Source of the DNA: Stenotrophomonas rhizophila
GTDB lineage: Bacteria > Pseudomonadota > Gammaproteobacteria > Xanthomonadales > Xanthomonadaceae
Direction of reading: 5' to 3'
DNA: 47,567 bases
Assembly (NCBI RefSeq): GCF_007667275.1
Contig: NZ_VDQT01000007.1
Location: forward strand, 1-47,567
The position numbers and the translations under genes were made by a program. Each line of letters begins with the position of its first letter. Position 1 is the first letter of the stretch. Below the pieces are notes generated by a model. That model saw only the letters and a program-made list of their open reading frames with translations. It was not told the DNA's origin and ran no database searches. Shown piece after piece: positions 16,473 to 24,097 of the stretch.

Positions 16473-18568
16473 GCCAGTACACACTCATCAAAGGAGCTTC
16501 CGGTCCTCAGCTCCTGAATGATTTCACCGGAACGCATCACCAGTACTCGATCGGCACTGGCGATTGTCTCCGGCCGGTGTGCAATGATCACGCATGTTAG
16601 CCCCAGTCCCCGGACTGCGTCATTAACCAGCCGCTCGCGCTCCACGTCGAGATGACTCGTAGCCTCGTCCAGGAACAGCAATCGAGGGCGCCGATACAAC
16701 GCCCTAGCAAGCATCACACGCTGCTTCTGACCACCCGATAAGCTGGTACCCATGTCACCAATAAGGCTGTGGTAACCCATTGGCAATGCGGAAATGTCGT
16801 CGTGCACTTCGGCTAACTTCGCGACTTCCTGAACGCGCACTTCGTCCGGACCGTCTTCCGCGAAGGCAATGTTGTCACTAATGCATCCCGCGAACAATTG
16901 ATCATCCTGCATGACAGCACCGATGACGCGCCGGTACTCGTCCATGCCGATCCGCGTCAGAGGCCTGCCTCCAACCCAGATCTCACCCTCAGTTGGCAGA
17001 AGCAAACCCAGCAGCAACTTCAGCAGCGTGGTCTTTCCGCAGCCAGAGGCGCCAACTATAGCGATTGACTCTCCAGGCTCAACTACCAGATTACAATTGC
17101 GAATTACCCATGGATCACTCGACGAGTAGCGAAATCCCAGCCCGCGCACCTCGATGCGCAAGACTGCGGGCAAGGGCTCTCGTGGTTTGAGGTCATGACC
17201 AGCTTCTGGCTCCGTCAGCACTATGTCCGACAATCGTTCAGCGTGCAGTCGCAGCATTCTGAATTCCACCCATCTGTCAATGAGGCCAGCGATACGTTTG
17301 GAAAATTGATCCTTATATGCCAGATAGGCGATGAGCATGCCGACCGAAAACACGTTCTGCATCGCCAGCGCCGCCCCGATCCAGACAACCACAAGCCGCT
17401 CGACGCCGAATATCATCTGATTCGCACTTCCAAATGCGAGTCCGAGGCGCGCCAGCCGCACGTCATGATTGACGGTCTCATTCACGAGGTTGAAGTAGCC
17501 GCATCGCCGAAGCGTCTCTCGCCCTGCAAGCTTTATCGACTGAGCCCCTCGAATAGACTCGAGAAGATGGCTCTGCTGGTGAGCGGCCGCCACGAGCTGC
17601 CGTTCCGATCCATCTCGGAGCTCACGGAATGCTACGGTGCGCAGGAGCAGGTACAGCCCAACGGCCAGCGACGTCACCAGCGCCAACTTCCAGCTATACA
17701 GCAGCATCATTGCCAAGGTGACCAGAGCCATTAGGCCGTCGACAATGGCCTCTATGAAGCTAGTCGTCAGCGTGTGTTGAATCGCCTGCACACTACCCAT
17801 TCGCGAACTGATGTCTCCAAGGTGGCGCTTTCCGTAGAACTCCATGGGCAGCCGAATGAGATGGAAAAACACATTTCCGGTCCATTGCACCCCAAGGCGA
17901 CTGGATAGATGGATAACCGCCCAACCTCTAACCGCCCCAATGCCCAGCTGAAGAACGAGCGCAAGACCAAAACCAAGGCAGAGCACGGTGAGCAGATCGC
18001 GGTCCGCCGCGACCAGTACTTGATCCACAACCCACTGAATGAAGAAGGGCGCCATCAGCACGAACACCTGCAGAGCCAGCGAAAGAATCAGAATCAGACC
18101 GATTGCGCGCCGCAACCCACCCACCTTTCCGGTAAGTCGGGAAATCGCGACAGCTGGCGGACGGCGCGAACGGCGAAAGTCCGCGCCCGGAATCAACTCC
18201 AATGCGACACCCGTAAAGCTTCTGGAGAACTCACCCATCTTCATCTTTCGTTCGCCCACAGCTGGATCGAAGACGGTTACCACCTTTCTTCCAACGGCTC
18301 GAAGCACGACGAAGTGGTTTAGATCCCAGTGCAGGATGCACGGCAACTGCAGATTCCGAATATGCTCGAGGTCGAGTCGCAGAGGACGACACACGAGACC
18401 CATTTTCCCACCAATTTCCATGACCTGGGCCAACGTAGAGCCGTTCAATGAAATGGAAAAGAGACGTCGAAGTTCGCTGAGCCGCGTTCGATGTCCGTGG
18501 TGAGTGGCAACCATAGCAAGGCATGCAAGTCCGCACTCCGCGGCCTCGGATTGAATGAATGCTTCCAT
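16469..18568 (-). CDS. Peptidase-containing ABC exporter (C39 type) for a double-glycine peptide
   Basis: This 699-residue CvaB/LagD-type transporter cleaves the leader of a double-glycine precursor and exports the mature peptide. The N-terminal C39 peptidase has Gln6 and Cys12 in QSEAAECGLACL, His85 in HWDLNHFVVL and Asp101 in FDPAVGE, so all catalytic residues are present. A six-helix ABC membrane domain follows (about 150-450). The nucleotide-binding domain has Walker A GASGCGKTT (506-514), signature LSGGQ (610-614), Walker B LLFLDE (630-635) and H-loop His664. ATG 18568 sits 6 bases after AAGGA and is preferred to 18583. The gene overlaps the adaptor gene by ATGA and is divergent from the precursor gene at 18976. 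Confidence 0.93.
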   Translation of the reverse strand: MEAFIQSEAAECGLACLAMVATHHGHRTRLSELRRLFSISLNGSTLAQVMEIGGKMGLVCRPLRLDLEHIRNLQLPCILHWDLNHFVVLRAVGRKVVTVFDPAVGERKMKMGEFSRSFTGVALELIPGADFRRSRRPPAVAISRLTGKVGGLRRAIGLILILSLALQVFVLMAPFFIQWVVDQVLVAADRDLLTVLCLGFGLALVLQLGIGAVRGWAVIHLSSRLGVQWTGNVFFHLIRLPMEFYGKRHLGDISSRMGSVQAIQHTLTTSFIEAIVDGLMALVTLAMMLLYSWKLALVTSLAVGLYLLLRTVAFRELRDGSERQLVAAAHQQSHLLESIRGAQSIKLAGRETLRRCGYFNLVNETVNHDVRLARLGLAFGSANQMIFGVERLVVVWIGAALAMQNVFSVGMLIAYLAYKDQFSKRIAGLIDRWVEFRMLRLHAERLSDIVLTEPEAGHDLKPREPLPAVLRIEVRGLGFRYSSSDPWVIRNCNLVVEPGESIAIVGASGCGKTTLLKLLLGLLLPTEGEIWVGGRPLTRIGMDEYRRVIGAVMQDDQLFAGCISDNIAFAEDGPDEVRVQEVAKLAEVHDDISALPMGYHSLIGDMGTSLSGGQKQRVMLARALYRRPRLLFLDEATSHLDVERERLVNDAVRGLGLTCVIIAHRPETIASADRVLVMRSGEIIQELRTGSSFDECVLA

Positions 18569-18595
18569 GCATCTTCCTTGCAAAAATGGAGCGCG

Positions 18596-18624
18596 AATCT
18601 ACGCCGCCGAATACTCACTTACAA
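18596..18624 (-). promoter_or_regulatory. Putative promoter of the exporter operon
   Basis: On the minus strand TTGTAA (18619-18624) and TAGATT (18596-18601) are separated by 17 bases, each matching the sigma-70 hexamers at four of six positions. Transcription would start near 18589 and give a 20-base leader that holds the AAGGA ribosome-binding site of the exporter gene. Confidence 0.45.
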
Positions 18625-18975
18625 GCAGCGACATCACGAAAATCCACATTTGTCCGAGCTTCCGGCCGCTTGTGGTCATTTGCTGTCGCGTCCAACACAC
18701 AGCTGGACTGAAGCCTCGCCAGGTCCAAACACAAACATGCATTCAAGCCGACTCGCTCGCTCGCGAAACTTGCGCTTACCACGCCGGCGCCTTCAAACAG
18801 AAGTTGGACAACGAACTACTCTCTGCAGACCATTGGCATCGATACGTCGAACAGCGTCGCATGTGGCATGCGCATACCTTCGCTGGCGAGCAACTGAGAC
18901 GTCGCGCACACTTGACCCGTCACCGCAGCGAGTAAATTCCAACCCCCCAATTCGGGGATCACAAGGAAAAATTCA
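18625..18975. promoter_or_regulatory. Divergent intergenic region before the microcin precursor
   Basis: This roughly 350-base region separates the exporter operon from the precursor gene. On the plus strand TTGACC (18912-18917) and TAAATT (18933-18938) form a weak promoter-like pair with a short 15-base spacer. A C-rich/G-rich stem with loop AATTC sits at about 18945-18957. The precursor ribosome-binding site AAGGA is at 18963-18967. Open frames across the region lack the codon bias of real genes and I do not call them. Confidence 0.4.
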
Positions 18976-19170
18976 ATGCGTGAAATGAGCAACGAAGAAG
19001 TGATGCAGGTATCGGGTGGAGGCATCTACAACAGCGGGAACCGGCAGCAACTTCGGGATATGGCGGTTGGTGCCATCGCTGGCGGCATCATGGGCGGCCC
19101 AATTGGGGCTGCAGTTGGGCTGATCGCAGGCTCCATTACGGGCTTCAGGCGACAGACGAGCGCCAAGTAA
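18976..19170 (+). CDS. Double-glycine microcin/bacteriocin precursor
   Basis: This 64-residue precursor has a 15-residue leader, MREMSNEEVMQVSGG, with the acidic/hydrophobic pattern and GG end recognised by C39-peptidase exporters; the microcin V leader is also 15 residues and ends in VSGG. The predicted 49-residue core starts GIYNSG. It holds a glycine-zipper helix, AVGAIAGGIMGGPIGAAVGL plus IAGSITG, and ends in the basic tail FRRQTSAK. There is no Cys, so no disulfide or lanthionine is possible. ATG 18976 is 8 bases after AAGGA; a second in-frame ATG at 18985 is less well placed. Divergent from the exporter and followed by a small membrane protein. Activity and cleavage site are inferred. 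Confidence 0.85.
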   Translation: MREMSNEEVMQVSGGGIYNSGNRQQLRDMAVGAIAGGIMGGPIGAAVGLIAGSITGFRRQTSAK

Positions 19171-19175
19171 TCTGC

Positions 19176-19203
19176 GGAGCGCCGCTCATTCGAGCGGCGC
19201 TCC
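19176..19203. terminator. Strong hairpin between precursor and downstream membrane-protein gene
   Basis: A perfect 12-bp stem (19176-19187 with 19192-19203, GGAGCGCCGCTC and its complement) closes a four-base loop, starting 5 bases after the precursor stop codon. No T-run follows on the plus strand, so it is not a classical intrinsic terminator. It may stabilise the precursor mRNA or partly limit read-through into the downstream gene. Confidence 0.6.
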
Positions 19204-19237
19204 CGGGCCACCATTCCAACATCGCTTTGAGCCACTC

Positions 19238-19492
19238 ATGAAGCATCCAGCACACATACTTGCGACCTTGGTGTTCGAAAGGCTCGCAAGACCAACTACA
19301 GACCACTCCACCGCGCCAACTTTCAGCATCAGATGGATCGTTCATGCACTTAGTTTCTTCGTGACGTGGGGATCTGCAGTGATGCTGGCATGGACTTGGC
19401 TTGGCACTTATCTTTCGCCTTTCGGAATAGCATTCGTGGCAATCCTTTCAATGCTGTATGGAGCTATCACGGCGGGCTCGCGACAGCGTTGA
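19238..19492 (+). CDS. Small two-helix membrane protein, candidate immunity protein
   Basis: This 84-residue protein has a polar 30-residue N-terminus and two predicted membrane helices, about 32-58 (IVHALSFFVTWGSAVMLAWTWL) and 62-80 (GIAFVAILSMLYGAITA), with a short basic C-terminus. It lies 67 bases downstream of the microcin precursor on the same strand and shares its lower G+C. Class II microcin immunity proteins are typically small, hydrophobic, unrelated in sequence and encoded next to the precursor, so immunity is the best guess. It rests on context only. The ribosome-binding site is weak, and other starts within the frame are possible. Confidence 0.62.
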   Translation: MKHPAHILATLVFERLARPTTDHSTAPTFSIRWIVHALSFFVTWGSAVMLAWTWLGTYLSPFGIAFVAILSMLYGAITAGSRQR

Positions 19493-19574
19493 ATGGATCA
19501 CATCATCTGCGTCTCTAGGTAGCCAGCTTTCAGGATCATGGCGATGCATGGGAATGCGTCGCTACTTCCTCGCT

Positions 19575-21458
19575 CTATGACTGCCGCCCGAGCGCTCTTC
19601 GGATCTCATCCAGTGCCCCTGGATCATCCAAGGTGGACAGGTCGCCCGGGTCGCGCTGTTCCGCCAGTGCCTGCAGCGAGCGCCGCAGCAGCTTGCCCGA
19701 GCGGGTCTTGGGCAGGGCGTTGACCAGGTGGATGTGCGCCGGGCGGGCCACGGCGCCGAGGGTCTCGGTCACGCGCTTCATCATCTCGGCCACCACCGCG
19801 CTGCCATCGCCGTCGACCGCCTGCCTGAGGGTGACGAACACCAGCGGCACCTGGCCCTTCAGCTCGTCCTTGACCCCGATCACCGCCGCTTCGGCCACCA
19901 GCGGGTGGCCGGCGATGCACTCCTCGATTTCGCGCGTGCCCAGCCGGTGCCCGGCGACGTTGATCACGTCGTCGGTGCGGCCAAGGATGAAGGTGTAGCC
20001 GTCCTCATCGCGGATTGCCCAGTCCAGCGAGCTGTACAGCAGCTCCTTGAAGTGGCTGAAGTAGCTCTGCAGGAAACGCGCGTCGTCGTTCCACACCGTG
20101 CTCATGCAGCCCGGCGGCAGGGGCGGCACCATCACCAGCACGCCCTTCTGCCCGGGCTGTACTTCTTCGCCTGTATTCTCGTCGATCACCTTCATGCGGT
20201 AACCGAGGTTGGGGAACCCGGGCGAGCCGAAGCGGACCGGCTTGAGGTCCACGCCCGGCAGCAGGGTCAGCGCCGGCCAGCCGGTTTCGGTCTGCCAGTA
20301 GTTGTCGATGATCGGCTTGCCCAGCGCATCGTTGATCCAGTGCGCGGTGGGCTCGTCGAGCGGTTCGCCGGCCAGGAACACGTACTTCAGCGCGGCCAGG
20401 TCGTGGCGCTTGATGAAGTCGGCGTCGTGTTTTTTCAGGACGCGGATCGCGGTGGGCGAAGAGAACAGCGTGCGCACGCCGTACTGTTCGCACAGCGCCC
20501 ACCAGATGCCCGGATCCGGGTGGGTCGGCAGGCCTTCGTACAGCAGCGAGGTGCAACCGCCGATCAGCGGGCCGTACACATTGTAGGAGTGCCCCACCGC
20601 CCAGCCCACGTCCGAGGTGGAGAACATCACCTGGCCAGGCTTGCAGTCGAACACGGTTTCCATCGACTGCGCCATCGCCACCGCGTAGCCGCCGACATCG
20701 CGCTGCACGCCCTTGGGCTTGCCGGTGGTGCCGGAGGTGTAGAGCAGGTAGCTGGGTTCGCTGGATTCCAGCCACACCACCGGTACGTCCTGGTCGCCCA
20801 CTTCCTCGCGCAGCGTGGCGTAGTCCACATCGCGCCCCGGCACCTTCGGTTCGGCCGGGTCCAGGCCGCGCGAGACGATCAGCACGTGCGGCGGCGGCGA
20901 CTGCGCTTCGGCGCAGGCGGCGTCGACCATCGCCTTGTACGGAATCACCTTGCCACCGCGCTTGCCGGCGTCGGCGGCGATCAGCAGTTTGGGCGCGGCA
21001 TCATCGATGCGCAGCGCCAGGTTGTGCGCGGCGAATCCGCCGAACACCACTGAATGGATCGCGCCGATGCGCGCGCAGGCCAGCATCGCGAACACGGCCT
21101 CGGCCATGTTCGGCATGTAGATGACCACGCGGTCGCCGCGCTGCACGTCCAGCCGCTGCAACACCGCGGCAAAGGCGTTGACCTCGCGGTAGAGCTCCCG
21201 GTAGGTGATCTCGCGGGTGACGTTGGTTTCGGTGGAGATCGCCACCAGGGCGAGCTGGTCCGGCCGGTCGACCAGGTGGCGGTCGACGGCGTTGTAACAC
21301 AGGTTGGTCTGGCCGCCGACGTACCAGCGCCGGAATGGCGGGTTGCTGTAGTCCAGCACCTGCGCGGGGGGAACGTGCCAGTAGATGCGGTGCGCTTCCT
21401 CGGCCCAGAAGGCTTCGGGTTCCTCGATCGATCGGCGGTAGACCTCTTCGTAACGCAT
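19575..21458 (-). CDS. prpE: Propionyl-CoA/acetyl-CoA synthetase
   Basis: This AMP-forming acyl-CoA synthetase activates a short-chain acid (propionate or acetate) with ATP and CoA. The 627 residues start at ATG 21458 behind GGGAGGG; the 12-residue extension to 21494 is not favoured. Motifs include the P-loop YTSGTTGKPKG, the DNYWQTETGWPA block, the hinge-region ILGRTDDVINVAGHR and the acetylatable Lys589 in RSGKLLRR. Overall style fits PrpE rather than Acs, which is usually longer (about 650). No prpB/C/D genes are nearby, so a methylcitrate role is not shown. It forms the right-hand border of the microcin locus. Confidence 0.85.
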   Translation of the reverse strand: MRYEEVYRRSIEEPEAFWAEEAHRIYWHVPPAQVLDYSNPPFRRWYVGGQTNLCYNAVDRHLVDRPDQLALVAISTETNVTREITYRELYREVNAFAAVLQRLDVQRGDRVVIYMPNMAEAVFAMLACARIGAIHSVVFGGFAAHNLALRIDDAAPKLLIAADAGKRGGKVIPYKAMVDAACAEAQSPPPHVLIVSRGLDPAEPKVPGRDVDYATLREEVGDQDVPVVWLESSEPSYLLYTSGTTGKPKGVQRDVGGYAVAMAQSMETVFDCKPGQVMFSTSDVGWAVGHSYNVYGPLIGGCTSLLYEGLPTHPDPGIWWALCEQYGVRTLFSSPTAIRVLKKHDADFIKRHDLAALKYVFLAGEPLDEPTAHWINDALGKPIIDNYWQTETGWPALTLLPGVDLKPVRFGSPGFPNLGYRMKVIDENTGEEVQPGQKGVLVMVPPLPPGCMSTVWNDDARFLQSYFSHFKELLYSSLDWAIRDEDGYTFILGRTDDVINVAGHRLGTREIEECIAGHPLVAEAAVIGVKDELKGQVPLVFVTLRQAVDGDGSAVVAEMMKRVTETLGAVARPAHIHLVNALPKTRSGKLLRRSLQALAEQRDPGDLSTLDDPGALDEIRRALGRQS

Positions 21459-21548
21459 GCCAGCCCTCCCAGACAAAGACATGGGTCCGAGCATAGTCCG
21501 ATGCCGGGCCGCGGGCCGTCCGACCTTGGTCGTACGCGCAGCCGTGGG

Positions 21549-22163
21549 CTAGAACGGCACCGTCGAGTCGAAGCGCATGGCCTGCCCGCTCCGCGGATGG
21601 ATGAACTGCAACCGGCACGCATGCAGGTGCACGCGTGCCGCCGGCGCCGCCCCGTACAGCACGTCGCCCACGATCGGATGGCCCAGGCTGGCCATGTGCA
21701 GGCGCAACTGGTGGCTGCGCCCGGTGACCGGCTCCAGCTCCACCCGGGTGCGCCGGCCGTCGAGGTCGCGGGCCAGCACCTGCCAGCGGGTCAGGGCCGG
21801 CTTGCCGGCGAGCAGGTCCACGCGCTGCTTCGGACGGTTCGGCCAGTCGACGATCAGCGGTAGGTCGACCTCGCCCGCATCGGCATCCAGCAGCCCCTCC
21901 ACCACCGCCAGGTAGCGCTTGCCGACCTGGCGCTGCTGGAACTGCACCGACAGCGCGGCTTCGTTGGGCTTGCCGCGTGCATGCAGCAGCAGTCCGGAGG
22001 TGACCTGGTCGAGCCGATGCACGGTGAGTGCGTCGGGATACAGCGCCTGCAGGCGCGCGATGACGCAGTCCTGGTTTTCCGGAAGGCGACCGGGAACGGA
22101 CAGCAGGCCGGCGGGTTTTTCCGCGACCAGCAGCGCGTCATCGATGTAGTGCAGCTGGATCAT
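21549..22163 (-). CDS. rluA: Pseudouridine synthase RluA (23S rRNA U746 / tRNA U32)
   Basis: This 204-residue enzyme converts uridine to pseudouridine. The catalytic Asp52 is in VHRLDQVTSG. GLLSVPGRLPENQDCV near the N-terminus, DLPLIVDWPNRPKQ in the middle and TGRSHQLRLHMASLGHPI near the end closely follow the dual-specificity E. coli RluA pattern, including the lack of an S4 domain. ATG 22163 gives the normal start; the open frame upstream to 22244 is not conserved-looking. It sits between mdh and prpE on the same strand, with a hairpin separating it from mdh. Confidence 0.9.
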   Translation of the reverse strand: MIQLHYIDDALLVAEKPAGLLSVPGRLPENQDCVIARLQALYPDALTVHRLDQVTSGLLLHARGKPNEAALSVQFQQRQVGKRYLAVVEGLLDADAGEVDLPLIVDWPNRPKQRVDLLAGKPALTRWQVLARDLDGRRTRVELEPVTGRSHQLRLHMASLGHPIVGDVLYGAAPAARVHLHACRLQFIHPRSGQAMRFDSTVPF

Positions 22164-22186
22164 GGTGCCATGGTATGACGGATGCG

Positions 22187-22212
22187 AAACGGGGACGCCG
22201 AAGCGTCCCCGT
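22187..22212 (-). terminator. UUCG-loop hairpin downstream of mdh
   Basis: A 10-bp perfect stem (ACGGGGACGC 22189-22198 with GCGTCCCCGT 22203-22212) has a UUCG-type tetraloop when read on the minus strand. Only a short T-poor tail follows (TTTCG), so it is a weaker terminator than those elsewhere in the window. It would end mdh transcription before rluA. Confidence 0.65.
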
Positions 22213-22222
22213 CCAATGCGCG

Positions 22223-22247
22223 GTAGGCGATGACCGTTGGTCATCGC
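22223..22247. repeat. GTAG palindrome downstream of mdh
   Basis: GTAG at 22223 is followed by the perfect stem GCGATGACC/GGTCATCGC around GTT. It lies just 6 bases beyond the mdh stop codon, ahead of the hairpin at 22189. Confidence 0.75.
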
Positions 22248-22253
22248 ATGCGG

Positions 22254-23240
22254 TCAGCCCAGCAGGTGGGCGACGCCGGCGCGCTCTTCTTCCAGCTCGG
22301 CCAGGGTCTTGTCGATGTACTTCTGGCTGAAGTCGTCGACCGGCAGGTCCTTGACCAGGGTGTACTCACCGTTCTCGGTGGTCACCGCGAAGCCGAAGAT
22401 CACGCCTTCCGGAATGCCGTAGGAACCGTCGGACGGCACGCCCATGGTGACCCACTTGCCATTGCTGCCCAGCACCCAGTCGCGCACGTGGTCGATGGCT
22501 GCGTTGGCGGCCGACGCAGCCGAGGACGAGCCGCGGGCTTCGATGATCGCCGCGCCGCGCTTGCCCACGGTCGGGATGAAGGTGCTGGCGTTCCATTCCT
22601 GGTCGTTGATCGCATCGGCGATCGAGGCGCCGTCGGCGGTGGCGAAGCGGTAGTCCGGGTACATGGTCGGGCTGTGGTTGCCCCACACCACCAGCTTCTC
22701 CATGCCACCGACCGGCTTGCCCAGCTTGGACGACAGCTGGCTCAGCGCACGGTTGTGGTCCAGGCGCAGCATGGCGGTGAAGTTGCGCGGGTTCAGGTCC
22801 GGCGCCGACTTCATGGCGATGTAGGCATTGGTGTTGGCCGGGTTGCCGACCACCAGCACCTTCACGTTGCGGCTGGCCACCTTGTTCAGCGCCGCGCCCT
22901 GCGCGGTGAAGATCTTGGCGTTTTCCAGCAGCAGGTCCTTGCGCTCCATGCCCGGGCCGCGCGGACGCGCGCCGACCAGCAGGGCGATGTCGGCATCCTT
23001 GAATGCCACTTCGGCGTCATCGGTACCGACCATGCCGGCCAGCAGCGGGAACGCGCAGTCTTCCAGTTCCATCATCACGCCGCGCAGCGCGGCCTGGGCC
23101 TTGTCGACCGGCAGCTCGAGCAGCTGCAGGATGACCGGCTGGTCCTTGCCCAGCATTTCGCCGGAGGCGATGCGGAACAGCAGGGCGTAGCCGATCTGGC
23201 CGGCGGCGCCGGTCACGGCAACACGAACAGGTGCTTTCAT
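22254..23240 (-). CDS. mdh: Malate dehydrogenase
   Basis: This TCA-cycle enzyme interconverts malate and oxaloacetate with NAD+. The 328-residue length and the sequence match the cytosolic-type/group-2 bacterial MDH. Gly-rich NAD site GAAGQIGYAL is at 11-20, substrate-binding arginines lie in ARPRGPGMER (91-100), and the catalytic pair is Asp161 (LDHNR) and His189 (WGNHSP). Codon bias is strong, as expected for a highly expressed gene. It lies 114 bases downstream of the cyclophilin gene, with a terminator between them, so it probably has its own promoter. Confidence 0.95.
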   Translation of the reverse strand: MKAPVRVAVTGAAGQIGYALLFRIASGEMLGKDQPVILQLLELPVDKAQAALRGVMMELEDCAFPLLAGMVGTDDAEVAFKDADIALLVGARPRGPGMERKDLLLENAKIFTAQGAALNKVASRNVKVLVVGNPANTNAYIAMKSAPDLNPRNFTAMLRLDHNRALSQLSSKLGKPVGGMEKLVVWGNHSPTMYPDYRFATADGASIADAINDQEWNASTFIPTVGKRGAAIIEARGSSSAASAANAAIDHVRDWVLGSNGKWVTMGVPSDGSYGIPEGVIFGFAVTTENGEYTLVKDLPVDDFSQKYIDKTLAELEEERAGVAHLLG

Positions 23241-23318
23241 GGGGATTTCCTCTGCTAAGAAGCGGTGTGGGAGTGGCCACCGGGCGGGGAGAAACCTGGC
23301 GGGGCGGCCGTAAACGCG

Positions 23319-23347
23319 AAACGGCCTCCCGTCGAGGGAGGCCGTTA
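23319..23347 (-). terminator. Terminator of the cyclophilin gene
   Basis: A 10-bp perfect stem (ACGGCCTCCC 23321-23330 with GGGAGGCCGT 23336-23345, loop GTCGA) lies 9 bases beyond the stop codon of the cyclophilin gene. The T-run is short (TTT), so the strength is uncertain. Confidence 0.65.
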
Positions 23348-23354
23348 TAGGGAA

Positions 23355-23849
<495 letters not shown>

Positions 23850-23941
23850 GTGGATCCTTGATTTTCGGGGGTTGTCGTCAGCCCATAAGGATACACCGGA
23901 GGGCCACGCCGGGCCCGCCTGACCATGGTCGAACCCGCCCG

Positions 23942-23963
23942 GTAGCGCCGGCCGTTGGCCGGC
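23942..23963. repeat. GTAG palindrome between ppiB and typA
   Basis: GTAG at 23942 heads the stem GCCGGCC/GGCCGGC around GTT, in the divergent intergenic region upstream of typA. It is the same sequence type as the copies at 2633 and 12786. Confidence 0.75.
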
Positions 23964-24045
23964 CCTCAGGTAGCCCCGGGCCACCCAGCGGCCGGCATTA
24001 CCTGAATGGGCGAAAGGGAGTTTTCGCGTTTGGTCACGTTGCCCG

Positions 24046-24051
24046 TATAAT
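24046..24051 (+). promoter_or_regulatory. Probable -10 box of typA
   Basis: A perfect TATAAT lies 46 bases upstream of the typA start. The best -35 candidate at a 17-base spacing (TTCGCG) is poor, so this call rests on the -10 alone. Confidence 0.4.
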
Positions 24052-24097
24052 GTTGGACTTCTTTTTCCAAATCCGGCGCCGACTGGCCCCCTTTCGC

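Noticed and set aside
18555..18935. 126-codon plus-strand frame upstream of the microcin precursor
   Set aside because: It begins opposite the exporter start, has no ribosome-binding site and no recognisable domain. The stretch from about 18780 to the stop looks slightly protein-like and could be a decayed gene tail, but the evidence is too thin to call.
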